From contig NZ_AZUI01000001.1 of the NCBI RefSeq assembly GCF_000526995.1, forward strand, positions 2,604,001 to 2,668,000: DNA of 64,000 nucleotides, in the 5' to 3' direction. The DNA comes from Lacrimispora indolis DSM 755. Lineage in GTDB: Bacteria > Bacillota > Clostridia > Lachnospirales > Lachnospiraceae. Shown one piece after another: positions 1-8,209 of this stretch. How positions within the stretch are numbered: position 1 is the first letter of the stretch; the number at the start of each line of letters is the position of its first letter. Position numbers and translations under genes: made by a program. The notes beneath the pieces are model-generated. The model was not told where the DNA came from. It did not search any database and worked only from the letters and a program-made list of their open reading frames with translations.

Positions 1-179
1 AGTTATTTGTCAGATTTCCGCTGGATAAATAGTGGATAGAAAATTTCACATTGCTTACTAAATAGATCATCTGGGATTTGACCACCTTTTATATAGAATG
101 GGGAGTTGTAAGATGAAATCATGTATATTATGATATAGCCATAACGTATGTACATATTGTTGAATTTAAACGCCACAAC

Positions 180-208
180 TTAGTTAAATATAGCATTATG
201 ACTATAAT
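180..208 (+). promoter_or_regulatory. Candidate promoter of the sugar ABC/GH127 operon
   Basis: A TTAGTT box at 180-185 and a perfect TATAAT at 203-208 are separated by 17 bases, which fits a sigma-A promoter. It would give a leader of about 100 bases before the start at 319. The rest of 1-318 is AT-rich; I see no gene or named riboswitch in it. Confidence 0.4.
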
Positions 209-318
209 AAGTCAATAATGTCGTGTTAAAGTCCCATTTTTTTACAAGATATTACAAAAATATCGATAGCAGTCCGGTTTTAAAATCTGGGAAATGGGAT
301 AATCAGGAGGAGGTTACT

Positions 319-1677
319 ATGAAATTAAGAAAAGTATTTGCAGTTTGTTCCGCCATCTTTATGACAACGGCATCAATTGCCGGCTGTGGCGGCAGCGGTC
401 AGGTTTCCGGCGGGGATTCCGGAACTTCCACAGATAAATCCACAGCAGCGGGAGGAAAAACAGAGGGAAAGGAAGAAGTCATCACCTTGAATTTCATGGG
501 CTGGGAAGCAAGCCCTCTGGAGACAGCTGCTGTTGAACAGGGGATTGCCATTTTTGAAAAAGAGCATCCCAATATTAAGGTCAACTATACTCCCGGGCTT
601 GCGGGGAATGAGTATAACGCAAAGCTCCTGGCTTCCGCGGCCTCCAATTCCATGCCTGATGTCATGTTCATGATGTCCAATGCATACAGGCAGTTCGTAT
701 CAAAGGGTGCGCTTCTTGAATTAACCGACAAATTCAGCAAGGATTTTCCTTTGGATGATTTTATCGATTCTTCCAAAACCATCATGAGCATTGACGGGAA
801 AGTCTATGGGATATCCTCCTGTACTGTATCGCCTATCCTTTATTATAACAAAGATGTATTTGATAAAGCAGGCCTGGAGTATCCCAGCTCAGATCCTTCA
901 AAAAGCTGGACCATCGAGGAATTCCGGGAGGTTTCCAGGAAGCTGAAAACGGATGAGATCTATGGCTGCTATGGACTGGAAACCGTGGCAAATACCCTTG
1001 CCGCCCAGATCATTTCCAACAACGGCGCCATCTATTCCTCTGACTTTAAGACCAGCGCCATGAATTCCCCTGAGGTGAAAAAGGTGCTGGAGACCATTAA
1101 GGCCATCCGGGTGGATGGATCAGCTCCCGATGCCACGACCCTGGAAAACGTGGGAATGACCGCCGCACAGATGCTGGAAACCGGAAAAGTCGCCATGCTG
1201 ATCGACGGCTCCTGGGCATTGCAGGAGCTGGCAGCTTCTGGTATGAACATTGGAATGGCGCCTCTTCCATCCTATGGGAAGGTATTGACCACAGGCCAGG
1301 CCCATCTTCACAGCATTTCCGCCAATACAAAGTATCCGGATCAGGCATGGGAATTTGTCAAGTTCCTTTCCGGCCTTGATTATCAGGGCTCCTTGGTTAA
1401 TTCAGGGCTTTGGATGCCAAACCGCAAGTCCATGTATGAGCCTGACATGCTGGAGAAATGGTACAACAAAGATGTTCACGGGGATGATTATAAGAACATG
1501 CTGGATTATTTTAAGGAGGCGGTGGTGGATCCTGCGGCCCTTCAGTACTCCTCCAAATGCAGCGATATCATAACGGAAGAAACAAAGCTGTATTTTACCG
1601 ACGCCCAGGATATTGACACCACATTGAAAAACATCGAAAAGAGATCAAATGAAGCGATTAAAGAAGCATTGGAATAA
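319..1677 (+). CDS. Sugar ABC transporter substrate-binding lipoprotein
   Basis: Extracytoplasmic solute-binding protein of the family 1 (MalE/UgpB-like) type, 452 aa from the chosen start. The open frame extends upstream to 223, but ATG 319 is preceded by a strong AGGAGG at 305-313 and opens a proper lipoprotein signal: MKLRK, a hydrophobic stretch, then a lipobox ending SIAGC. Ser/Gly/Thr-rich linker residues follow before the folded domain. It should be lipid-anchored outside the membrane and deliver an oligosaccharide to the two permeases directly downstream. The neighbouring GH127 enzyme suggests arabinose-containing oligosaccharides, but the ligand cannot be read from the sequence. No ATPase gene is present in this operon; such importers often share an MsmK/MalK-type ATPase encoded elsewhere. 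Confidence 0.9.
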   Translation: MKLRKVFAVCSAIFMTTASIAGCGGSGQVSGGDSGTSTDKSTAAGGKTEGKEEVITLNFMGWEASPLETAAVEQGIAIFEKEHPNIKVNYTPGLAGNEYNAKLLASAASNSMPDVMFMMSNAYRQFVSKGALLELTDKFSKDFPLDDFIDSSKTIMSIDGKVYGISSCTVSPILYYNKDVFDKAGLEYPSSDPSKSWTIEEFREVSRKLKTDEIYGCYGLETVANTLAAQIISNNGAIYSSDFKTSAMNSPEVKKVLETIKAIRVDGSAPDATTLENVGMTAAQMLETGKVAMLIDGSWALQELAASGMNIGMAPLPSYGKVLTTGQAHLHSISANTKYPDQAWEFVKFLSGLDYQGSLVNSGLWMPNRKSMYEPDMLEKWYNKDVHGDDYKNMLDYFKEAVVDPAALQYSSKCSDIITEETKLYFTDAQDIDTTLKNIEKRSNEAIKEALE

Positions 1678-1746
1678 TCGGTTCCATAACGCCAGGGCAC
1701 TTAGCTGCTTTGGCGTTACCGTTGAAACCATGAAGGAGGCGGATCA

Positions 1747-2652
1747 ATGAAAGCAGCTGCTGTTCACAAAAAACCCCCCGGCAAGCTCATGAATGATGGG
1801 AAGTGGGCATGGATCATGCTCCTGCCCAATATATTGGGATTTTTTATGTTCATGCTGGTACCGGTTGTTGCAACCTTTGTATTGAGCTTTACCAAATATG
1901 ACATGCTGACAAAGCCTAAATTTATAGGGTTGGGGAATTACACTGAAATGATACACGATCCCATCGTGTGGCAGGTTACGGGCAACACCATTCTGTATAC
2001 GGCCCTGACCGTGCCGGTTGGGATGTGCCTTTCCCTGCTTCTGGCGGTGGCCCTGGACCAGGAGATCAAATTAAAACGTTTTTACCGGGCGGCATTTTTT
2101 CTGCCTTCCATCACTTCCATGGTTGTCATATCCATTGTGTGGCAGTGGATCTACAACCCGGAATTCGGCCTTCTCAATTTCGGCCTGTCTCTTTTGGGGC
2201 TGCCAAAGGGGAAATGGCTCACCAGTGCTTCAACCTCCCTGGCATCCATTGCAGCGGTGGGAATATGGAAGCGGCTTGGCTATGATATGATCCTGTTTTT
2301 ATCCGGGCTGCAGGGGATATCCGCCACCTATTATGAAGCGGCGGAGCTTGACGGAGCCAGCAAGCTGCAGCGGTTCCGATATATCACCATCCCCATGCTG
2401 AAACCCACCACATTTTTCGTATTCATTATGGCCATCATCAATTCGTTCCAGGTATTTGACCAGGTCATGCTCATGACCTCCGGCGGGCCGGGAAGGTCCT
2501 CCTCCGTACTGGTCCATTATCTGTATCAGAATGCATTCCAGTATTTTAAGCTGGGATATGCCTGTGCCATTGCTTATCTGCTTTTTGCCATTGTCATGAT
2601 CATAACGGCTATTAACTTAAAAATGGAAAAGAGCATGAGGGAAATATATTAA
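1747..2652 (+). CDS. Sugar ABC transporter permease, MalF/UgpA type
   Basis: Inner-membrane permease of 301 aa, the usual length for binding-protein-dependent sugar permeases. A short Lys-rich cytoplasmic N terminus is followed by about six hydrophobic segments. The EAA loop that docks the ATPase is visible around residues 196-215 (EAAELDGASKLQRFRYITIP). The start at 1747 has AAGGAGGCGG just upstream. It lies 69 bases after the binding protein gene and 10 bases before the second permease, so the three form one transport operon. Known family role: one half of the heterodimeric channel. Confidence 0.93.
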   Translation: MKAAAVHKKPPGKLMNDGKWAWIMLLPNILGFFMFMLVPVVATFVLSFTKYDMLTKPKFIGLGNYTEMIHDPIVWQVTGNTILYTALTVPVGMCLSLLLAVALDQEIKLKRFYRAAFFLPSITSMVVISIVWQWIYNPEFGLLNFGLSLLGLPKGKWLTSASTSLASIAAVGIWKRLGYDMILFLSGLQGISATYYEAAELDGASKLQRFRYITIPMLKPTTFFVFIMAIINSFQVFDQVMLMTSGGPGRSSSVLVHYLYQNAFQYFKLGYACAIAYLLFAIVMIITAINLKMEKSMREIY

Positions 2653-2662
2653 GGAGGGAAGC

Positions 2663-3496
2663 ATGTCTGATAAAACAAAAAATAAAATAACGAAAATCAT
2701 TTCACACGCCGTCTTGCTGGCAGGCTCCTTTTTGATGCTGGTTCCCTTTCTTTGGATGCTGTCATCCTCTTTTAAGGATTTGGGGGAAGTATTTGTTTTT
2801 CCTCCCAAGCTTTTGGGCAAGCGCCTGGTGTGGCAGAACTATACCAATATCTCATCACGCTTTAATTACTTTGGCTACTTTATGAACAGCATCAAGGTAT
2901 CGGTCTGGGTGGTGTTTTTCCAGGTCTTTACCTCAGCCCTTGCCGGATATGTGTTTGCAAGACTGAACTTTAAGGGCAGGGATAAAATTTTCATGCTGTA
3001 TCTGGGGACCATGATGATCCCCTTTCACGTCACGGTCATAACCAATTTCCTTCAGATGTCCACCTATGGGCTGGTGAATACTTTATGGTCCCTGATGATC
3101 CCGCCCATGGTATCGGCTTTTGGAACCTTTTTAATGAGGCAGTTTTTTATTACAGTGCCCAGGGAACTGGATGAAGCGGCTAAGATCGATGGCTGCAATC
3201 CCTTCCAGATATTCATACAGATACTGCTCCCAATGGCAAAGTCCACCATAGCCACCCTGGTGATTTTCTGCTTTATGAATACCTGGAATGATTATTTTAC
3301 ACCCCTGATCTACATTAATAATGCGAAGAAATATACACTGCCTCTGGGACTGGCAAGCATGAAAGGAATGTATTCCACCGACTGGCCGGTTCTCATGGCA
3401 TCTTCCACCATAGCGGTCCTGCCTGTGCTGATCGTGTTCCTCTTTACCCAGGATGCCTTTGTAAAAGGCGTTATGCTGTCAGGCTTGAAGGACTAA
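2663..3496 (+). CDS. Sugar ABC transporter permease, MalG/UgpE type
   Basis: Second permease subunit, 277 aa, with about six membrane segments. A typical EAA loop (DEAAKIDGCNPFQIFIQILLP) contacts the ATPase, and the C terminus ends in the usual KGVMLSGLKD type. The ribosome binding site AAGGAGGGA sits 7 bases before the ATG. It completes the importer begun by the lipoprotein and the MalF-type permease. The GH127 gene follows after 55 bases without a terminator, so it is probably cotranscribed. Confidence 0.93.
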   Translation: MSDKTKNKITKIISHAVLLAGSFLMLVPFLWMLSSSFKDLGEVFVFPPKLLGKRLVWQNYTNISSRFNYFGYFMNSIKVSVWVVFFQVFTSALAGYVFARLNFKGRDKIFMLYLGTMMIPFHVTVITNFLQMSTYGLVNTLWSLMIPPMVSAFGTFLMRQFFITVPRELDEAAKIDGCNPFQIFIQILLPMAKSTIATLVIFCFMNTWNDYFTPLIYINNAKKYTLPLGLASMKGMYSTDWPVLMASSTIAVLPVLIVFLFTQDAFVKGVMLSGLKD

Positions 3497-3551
3497 GAAA
3501 GAATACAAAGGCGAAAATTGAAACGGATTATAAGAAATGGAGTATGTCAGA

Positions 3552-5516
3552 ATGAGACTATTATCAATGAAACAGATTAAGATTAAGGACAGATTTTTCA
3601 GTGAATATCTGGACCTGGTGCAAAACCATGTGATCCCGTACCAGTGGGAGGCTTTAAATGACCGGATCAAAGGGGCGGAGCCAAGCGGCTGCATGCAGAA
3701 CTTTAAAGTGGCCTCCGGCAAGATTCCCGGGAAATTCATGGGAATGGTATTTCAGGACAGTGATGCCTATAAGTGGCTGGAAGCCGTGGGATACTGCCTT
3801 ATGTGGCATCCTGACAAGGAGCTGGAGAGCACGGCGGATGAGGCCATTGACGATATCTGTGCCGCCCAGCAGCCTGATGGCTATTTAAATACCTATTACA
3901 TCATTACCGGGCTTGAGAAACGTTTTACAAATTTAAAGGATCATCATGAATTATATTGTCTGGGACATATGATAGAAGCTGCCGTCGTATACTTCCAGGC
4001 CACCGGAAAACGGAAGCTCTTGGATGCCGCTGTCCGTTATGTTGACCGTGTTGACCGGATCTTCGGATCAGGGCCAGGCAAATTACACGGCTATCCTGGC
4101 CATGAGGTGATTGAGATGGCTCTGGTACGGCTGTATGAGGTAACAAAAGAGGAAAAGCACCTGGCACTGGCAAAATATTTTATAGATGAACGGGGAAGAG
4201 CTCCTCTCTTTTTTGAAGAGGAGACCATAAGAAACCAGAATCAGTTCTATTGGAAGGACAGCTGTTTCGGATACCAGTATTATCAGGCAGGCAAGGAGGT
4301 AAGGCAGCAGGAGAAGGCGGAAGGCCATGCGGTCCGGGCGGTCTATCTCTACAGCGGCATGGCGGCTGTGGCGAAAGAGACAGAAGATGAAAGCCTGAAA
4401 AAAGCCTGTGAAAGTCTTTGGGACAATATTACCCAAAGGCAGATGTACATAACAGGGTCCATTGGCTCTTCCCATTACGGAGAAGCCTTTACTTTTGACT
4501 ATGACCTTCCCAATGATACGGTTTATGCCGAGACCTGCGCGGCCATCGGCCTGATCTTCTTTGCCAGAAAGATGTTTGAATTGTCAAAGGACAGCAAATA
4601 CATCAATGTTATGGAACGGGCATTATACAACGGCGCCATCAGCGGCATGTCCCTGGACGGAACCAGGTTTTTCTATGTCAATCCTCTGGAAGTGGTGCCT
4701 GAAGCCTCAGAAAAGGACCAGAACAAAAGGCATGTGAAAGCAGAGCGCCAGAAATGGTTTGGCTGCGCCTGCTGTCCGCCTAATTTAGCCAGGCTGCTGT
4801 CTTCCATCGGAGGCTATGCATACACGGAAGCAGAGGACTGCCTCTTTATGAATTTATACATCGGAGGAGATATTTCCACTGTCCTTAAGAGGCAGACGGT
4901 GGAGTTTCATGTGGAGACTGATTATCCCTGGGATGGAACAGTAAAAATTGATTTTACCCAGGAAGAAGCAGAGTTTTCCTATGCTGTGCGGATTCCTGAC
5001 TGGTGCAGGGAATATGAGATTTCCATAAACGGGGAACAAGTCTTAAACGATCCGGTAAAAGGTTATGTATATATGTTCAGGAAATGGAAAAAAGGGGATC
5101 AGATCGTTTGTAAGTTTAAAATGGAGGCGGTGATGAACCAGGCCAATCCAAAGGTGAGAGAGGACATTGGAAAAACAGCCCTTTCCAGAGGCCCCCTCAT
5201 CTACTGTCTGGAAGAGGCGGACAATGGCAGCGGCCTGCACCAGATCTGTTTAAAAGAGGATACGGCATTTACAGAAGAATTTGAAAACGGCCTGCTTAAG
5301 GGAGTGGTCACCCTGACCGGTGAAGGAGAAAAAATAAGAACAGCCGGCTGGGGGGAAGAAACCTTATACCGGCCCTATGAAGCTCCTGCCTTTGAAAAAA
5401 AGAAATTAAAATGGATTCCTTATTATTCCTGGGCGAACCGAACGCCGGGAGAGATGGCCGTGTGGGTGCGGATGAAGGAAGACGGGGATTTGGAAACGGC
5501 TCAAATCCCTGAGTAA
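3552..5516 (+). CDS. GH127 family beta-L-arabinofuranosidase (DUF1680)
   Basis: Retaining glycoside hydrolase that should remove terminal beta-L-arabinofuranose from plant glycans or hydroxyproline-linked arabinosides. In the characterised Bifidobacterium enzyme the site is one Glu and three Cys on zinc, one Cys being the nucleophile. Here the matching residues are Glu327 and Cys329 (YAETC) and the pair Cys407-Cys408 (CACCPPN), with nearly identical spacing. Length is 654 aa, normal for the family, and there is no signal peptide, so the enzyme is cytoplasmic and acts on imported oligosaccharide. I prefer ATG 3552 because GGAG lies 9 bases upstream; ATG 3537 and 3567 are in frame. Cotranscribed with the preceding ABC importer. 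Family call firm; exact linkage inferred. Confidence 0.9.
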   Translation: MRLLSMKQIKIKDRFFSEYLDLVQNHVIPYQWEALNDRIKGAEPSGCMQNFKVASGKIPGKFMGMVFQDSDAYKWLEAVGYCLMWHPDKELESTADEAIDDICAAQQPDGYLNTYYIITGLEKRFTNLKDHHELYCLGHMIEAAVVYFQATGKRKLLDAAVRYVDRVDRIFGSGPGKLHGYPGHEVIEMALVRLYEVTKEEKHLALAKYFIDERGRAPLFFEEETIRNQNQFYWKDSCFGYQYYQAGKEVRQQEKAEGHAVRAVYLYSGMAAVAKETEDESLKKACESLWDNITQRQMYITGSIGSSHYGEAFTFDYDLPNDTVYAETCAAIGLIFFARKMFELSKDSKYINVMERALYNGAISGMSLDGTRFFYVNPLEVVPEASEKDQNKRHVKAERQKWFGCACCPPNLARLLSSIGGYAYTEAEDCLFMNLYIGGDISTVLKRQTVEFHVETDYPWDGTVKIDFTQEEAEFSYAVRIPDWCREYEISINGEQVLNDPVKGYVYMFRKWKKGDQIVCKFKMEAVMNQANPKVREDIGKTALSRGPLIYCLEEADNGSGLHQICLKEDTAFTEEFENGLLKGVVTLTGEGEKIRTAGWGEETLYRPYEAPAFEKKKLKWIPYYSWANRTPGEMAVWVRMKEDGDLETAQIPE

Positions 5517-5556
5517 TTGAAAGAAGGGCTGCCCGCCGGGGGCCCATGATGTGTTA

Positions 5557-5605
5557 GGAGGCAGGCTGTCCTCATTGGTCAGCCTGCCTCCCTGTTTTCG
5601 TTTTT
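5557..5605 (+). terminator. Intrinsic terminator after the GH127 operon
   Basis: A perfect 12-bp stem (5557-5568 with 5580-5591, GGAGGCAGGCTG arm) and an 11-base loop are followed on the plus strand by CTGTTTTCGTTTTT. It closes the arabinoside operon just before the convergent regulator gene. Confidence 0.85.
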
Positions 5606-5933
5606 ATGATTCTTTGCTGTCGTTTACATGAGCTTTAATGGCTGCAAAGCTTTCTGCGCTTATTACATGCTCGATCCGGCAGGCATCCTCCAATGCAGTT
5701 TCAGGGGTCACCCCAAGGGCCATCAGCCACTCTGAAAGCAAGGTGTGGCGTTCGTACATCCTTTCTGCGATTTCCAGCCCTTTTTCCTGCAAAGAGATGT
5801 GACCGTTTTCGTCGATGCCGATGTATCCGTTTTCCCTGAGATTTTTCATTGCCACGCTGACGCTTGGTTTGGAAAAATCCAATTCTTCCGCAATATCTAT
5901 GGAGCGCACATAGCCGTTGCGGTTCTTAAGCAT
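5604..5933 (-). CDS. DtxR/IdeR-family metal-dependent regulator, start uncertain
   Basis: Winged-helix metalloregulator without the C-terminal SH3-like domain. The listed frame begins at the first ATG (109 aa), but the conserved first helix is encoded in frame further upstream, to about 5978 (KIQESAENYLETIL, then the ATG), and aligns with the SMEDYIEQIYML start of Bacillus MntR. No ATG, GTG or TTG opens that longer frame. A GTG-ATG with a good purine-rich site lies at 5986-5981, one frame away. A one-base deletion near 5978-5983 or a non-standard start would explain this. The metal site reads EDACRIEH, like the Cys-Glu-His set of DtxR rather than the Glu-Glu-His set of MntR, which suggests iron sensing. 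Without the upstream helix the Glu11-equivalent ligand is lost. Confidence 0.8.
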   Translation of the reverse strand: MLKNRNGYVRSIDIAEELDFSKPSVSVAMKNLRENGYIGIDENGHISLQEKGLEIAERMYERHTLLSEWLMALGVTPETALEDACRIEHVISAESFAAIKAHVNDSKES

Positions 5934-6346
5934 GAGAATTGTTTCCAGATAATTTTCGGCAGATTCCTGTATCTTCGTATCATCACCCTCTTTCCTGCTT
6001 TCATTAGGATATTCTCTTATTTTACCATGGAACGGTATGAATTTTCAAGATGGCTTCTCCTTATATTATTTCGGTGACTTTTTTTCAACGGTAACAGAAA
6101 ATTTCTGTAACCATTTTATGTTGAAATTTGTCGGAATCTTTATTATAATATATTATGGTTGACTTTAATCATTTGGCAGATAGCCCATATTGCTTAAAAT
6201 GTATCCCTCATAATCGGGTAGTTAAATGAAAAAAAGGCTGAAAATTGGTAATATTCAGGCAAAATATGCTTAAATTATGAATGTACACGTAACTGATCCT
6301 GATTGAATGGATCTGGTTGTGCAGATGAAGATACAGGAGGAGGCAT
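5934..6346. other. Intergenic region between DtxR regulator and V4R gene
   Basis: Apart from the upstream coding extension of the DtxR-type gene (to about 5986) there is no gene here. A near-perfect 10-bp inverted repeat lies at 6090-6112. A weak promoter (TTGGCA at 6173, 16 bases, TAAAAT at 6195) points toward the V4R gene. A strong AGGAGGAGG precedes the ATG at 6347. Confidence 0.4.
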
Positions 6347-6892
6347 ATGTTCAATATTTTTCATACAGGAGAAGAGACGGATTTTACCTGGGACACAATA
6401 GGGAATATCGCTGAAGGGAGGAAAAACCTGGGGGAAGAGATGCCCGTCATGATGTACCGGCTGTTTCAGTATTCCTTAAAAAGTGAGCTGATCCGGAGAT
6501 TTGGCGATGAAATGACAAGAGACTTATTCCGGAATGCTGGAGAGCTTTCGGGAAGAGAATTTACCTTGCACATGCTTGACATAACCCTTCCGCTCAATGA
6601 TTTTATTGCCTCTCTGCAGCAAAGCCTGGAGGTACATAAAATAGGCATTTTAAGAATTGAAAAGTTCGATCCCGGTACAGGAGAAGTAATTCTGACCGTT
6701 GGGGAGGACTTGGATTGTTCCGGACTCCCCATAACAGGCGGCCATGTCTGCAATTATGACGAAGGATTCCTTGCCGGAGTGTTAAAGGAATATACGGGAA
6801 AGGAATATGTGGTAAAAGAAGTAGATTGCTGGGCCAGCGGTTCACGTGTATGCAGATTTGAGGCCAGGATCGATGATCAGGCGAAGGTGTAG
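6347..6892 (+). CDS. V4R (4-vinyl reductase) domain sensor protein
   Basis: Small soluble protein of 181 aa whose C-terminal half matches the V4R small-molecule-binding domain. The typical features are a Gly/Cys segment (GGHVCNYDEGFLAGVLKEY) and the final WASGSRVCRFEA motif, where the Cys residues may bind a ligand or metal. The N-terminal half resembles the helical part of stand-alone V4R proteins. It ends 3 bases before the diguanylate cyclase gene, so the two are translated from one message; a ligand-sensor partner for the cyclase is a reasonable inference. No catalytic role is implied. Confidence 0.75.
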   Translation: MFNIFHTGEETDFTWDTIGNIAEGRKNLGEEMPVMMYRLFQYSLKSELIRRFGDEMTRDLFRNAGELSGREFTLHMLDITLPLNDFIASLQQSLEVHKIGILRIEKFDPGTGEVILTVGEDLDCSGLPITGGHVCNYDEGFLAGVLKEYTGKEYVVKEVDCWASGSRVCRFEARIDDQAKV

Positions 6893-6895
6893 TGG

Positions 6896-8128
6896 ATGAC
6901 AGAGAAAGATGCTTCTGTTCTTCTGGAGCAGATCCGCAATATCATTTTAAATAGACCGGTTACCGGGGAGCTGGAAGAAAGAGACCAGGTGTTTTCAGAT
7001 CTGGACCAGACTGTTTCCTTTCTTTCTCATTGTCTCATGGAATCCAATGAGTTTCTTAAAAATCTGGCGGAAGGAAACTTAAACGTTCCCATGCCTTCCC
7101 GGTATAATTTTCAGGCGGGGCAATTAAAGCAGCTTCATGCTGCCTTAAAGCATCTGGCCTGGCAGACCGATCAGGTGATCAAGGGAGATTATAAGCAGCG
7201 GGTGAACTTTATGGGAGACTTTTCCCGGGCGTTTAATGAAATGGTAGTCCAGCTGGAGAAAAGGGAAAACAGGCTGAAGGAACAGGTGGAAAAGAACAAA
7301 AGGTTTAATGCTCTGCTGATATCCATCATGGACAGTTTAAAAGAATGGGTCGTTGTCATAGAAGAAGAGACAGGGGACATATTGTATACCAATGAATCGG
7401 CCAGAAAACATTTCTATGATCCAGGTACAGGACAATATACCTGCGGGGAAGGAGACTGCCCCTTAATGGCCCGTTTAAAGTCCCATACCGGCCTTTCTCA
7501 GGAACTGCGGTATGAATTCAAATGCTCCCGCAATAAGACCTTTCAGGTAAAGTCCTATTCCCTTCTATGGGGAGAGAAGCGGGCAGCGGTTCATCTCATG
7601 ACTGATGTCACGTATCAGAAGGAAAATGAAGCCTTTTTAGAGGTTATGGCCTATAAAGACGAGCTGACCGGACTGGATAACCGGCGCAGCGGACTGCGGA
7701 CCATTGACACCTTTATCCAGAAAGGCATTCCCTTTTCTCTTTGTATGATCGATATGGATGGGCTGAAAAATATCAACGACCGGTTCGGCCATTTGTACGG
7801 AGATGAATATATAAAGTTTGTTTCAAAAGCCCTGAAAGAATCTGCCGGGGATACTGACTTTACCTGCCGGTTCGGAGGCGATGAATTTGTGGCCTTGTTC
7901 CGGGACTGCGGGGAGCAGGCGGCGGAGGAGAAGATGGGCCTTATTGATAAGAAGCTGGCAGCAGGCGGCAGGGTCTACCCAATGTCCATCAGCTACGGAG
8001 TGGTTTATGTTGCAAAGGAGATGGGACTGTCACCGGAAGCCGCTTTAAACATAGCGGATGAACGGATGTACCGCTTAAAAAGACGGCGGAAACGGAAAAA
8101 TGCCGGTTCTGAGGCCGAAGGAATTTAG
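6896..8128 (+). CDS. PAS-GGDEF diguanylate cyclase, cytoplasmic
   Basis: 410 aa. Residues about 50-130 look like a HAMP-like or coiled linker (FLKNLAEGNLNVPMP, then QLEKRENRLKEQVEKNK). About 140-245 form a PAS-type sensor domain, and 255-400 are a GGDEF domain. The intact active-site GGDEF is in TCRFGGDEFVAL, preceded by MIDMDGLKNINDRFGH, so it should make cyclic di-GMP from two GTP. The inhibitory I-site RxxD expected five residues before GGDEF reads GDTD, so product feedback is probably absent. No membrane segment is seen. It is paired with the V4R protein three bases upstream. Confidence 0.88.
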   Translation: MTEKDASVLLEQIRNIILNRPVTGELEERDQVFSDLDQTVSFLSHCLMESNEFLKNLAEGNLNVPMPSRYNFQAGQLKQLHAALKHLAWQTDQVIKGDYKQRVNFMGDFSRAFNEMVVQLEKRENRLKEQVEKNKRFNALLISIMDSLKEWVVVIEEETGDILYTNESARKHFYDPGTGQYTCGEGDCPLMARLKSHTGLSQELRYEFKCSRNKTFQVKSYSLLWGEKRAAVHLMTDVTYQKENEAFLEVMAYKDELTGLDNRRSGLRTIDTFIQKGIPFSLCMIDMDGLKNINDRFGHLYGDEYIKFVSKALKESAGDTDFTCRFGGDEFVALFRDCGEQAAEEKMGLIDKKLAAGGRVYPMSISYGVVYVAKEMGLSPEAALNIADERMYRLKRRRKRKNAGSEAEGI

Positions 8129-8143
8129 GAAGCTCAACTTTTC

Positions 8144-8172
8144 TTGTATTTTTTGTGATTTTACATTATAAT
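8144..8172 (+). promoter_or_regulatory. Promoter of the methyltransferase pair
   Basis: TTGTAT (8144-8149), a 17-base spacer and a perfect TATAAT (8167-8172) form a good sigma-A promoter, 38 bases before the first methyltransferase start. The pair therefore has its own promoter, separate from the diguanylate cyclase. Confidence 0.65.
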
Positions 8173-8209
8173 GGTAGGCAGGCTAAAATGAAATGGGAGC
8201 AAGAAAAGA

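Noticed and set aside
223..318. Upstream extension of the first binding protein
   Set aside because: The additional 32 residues have no signal-peptide logic, whereas ATG 319 has a strong ribosome binding site and opens a lipoprotein signal.
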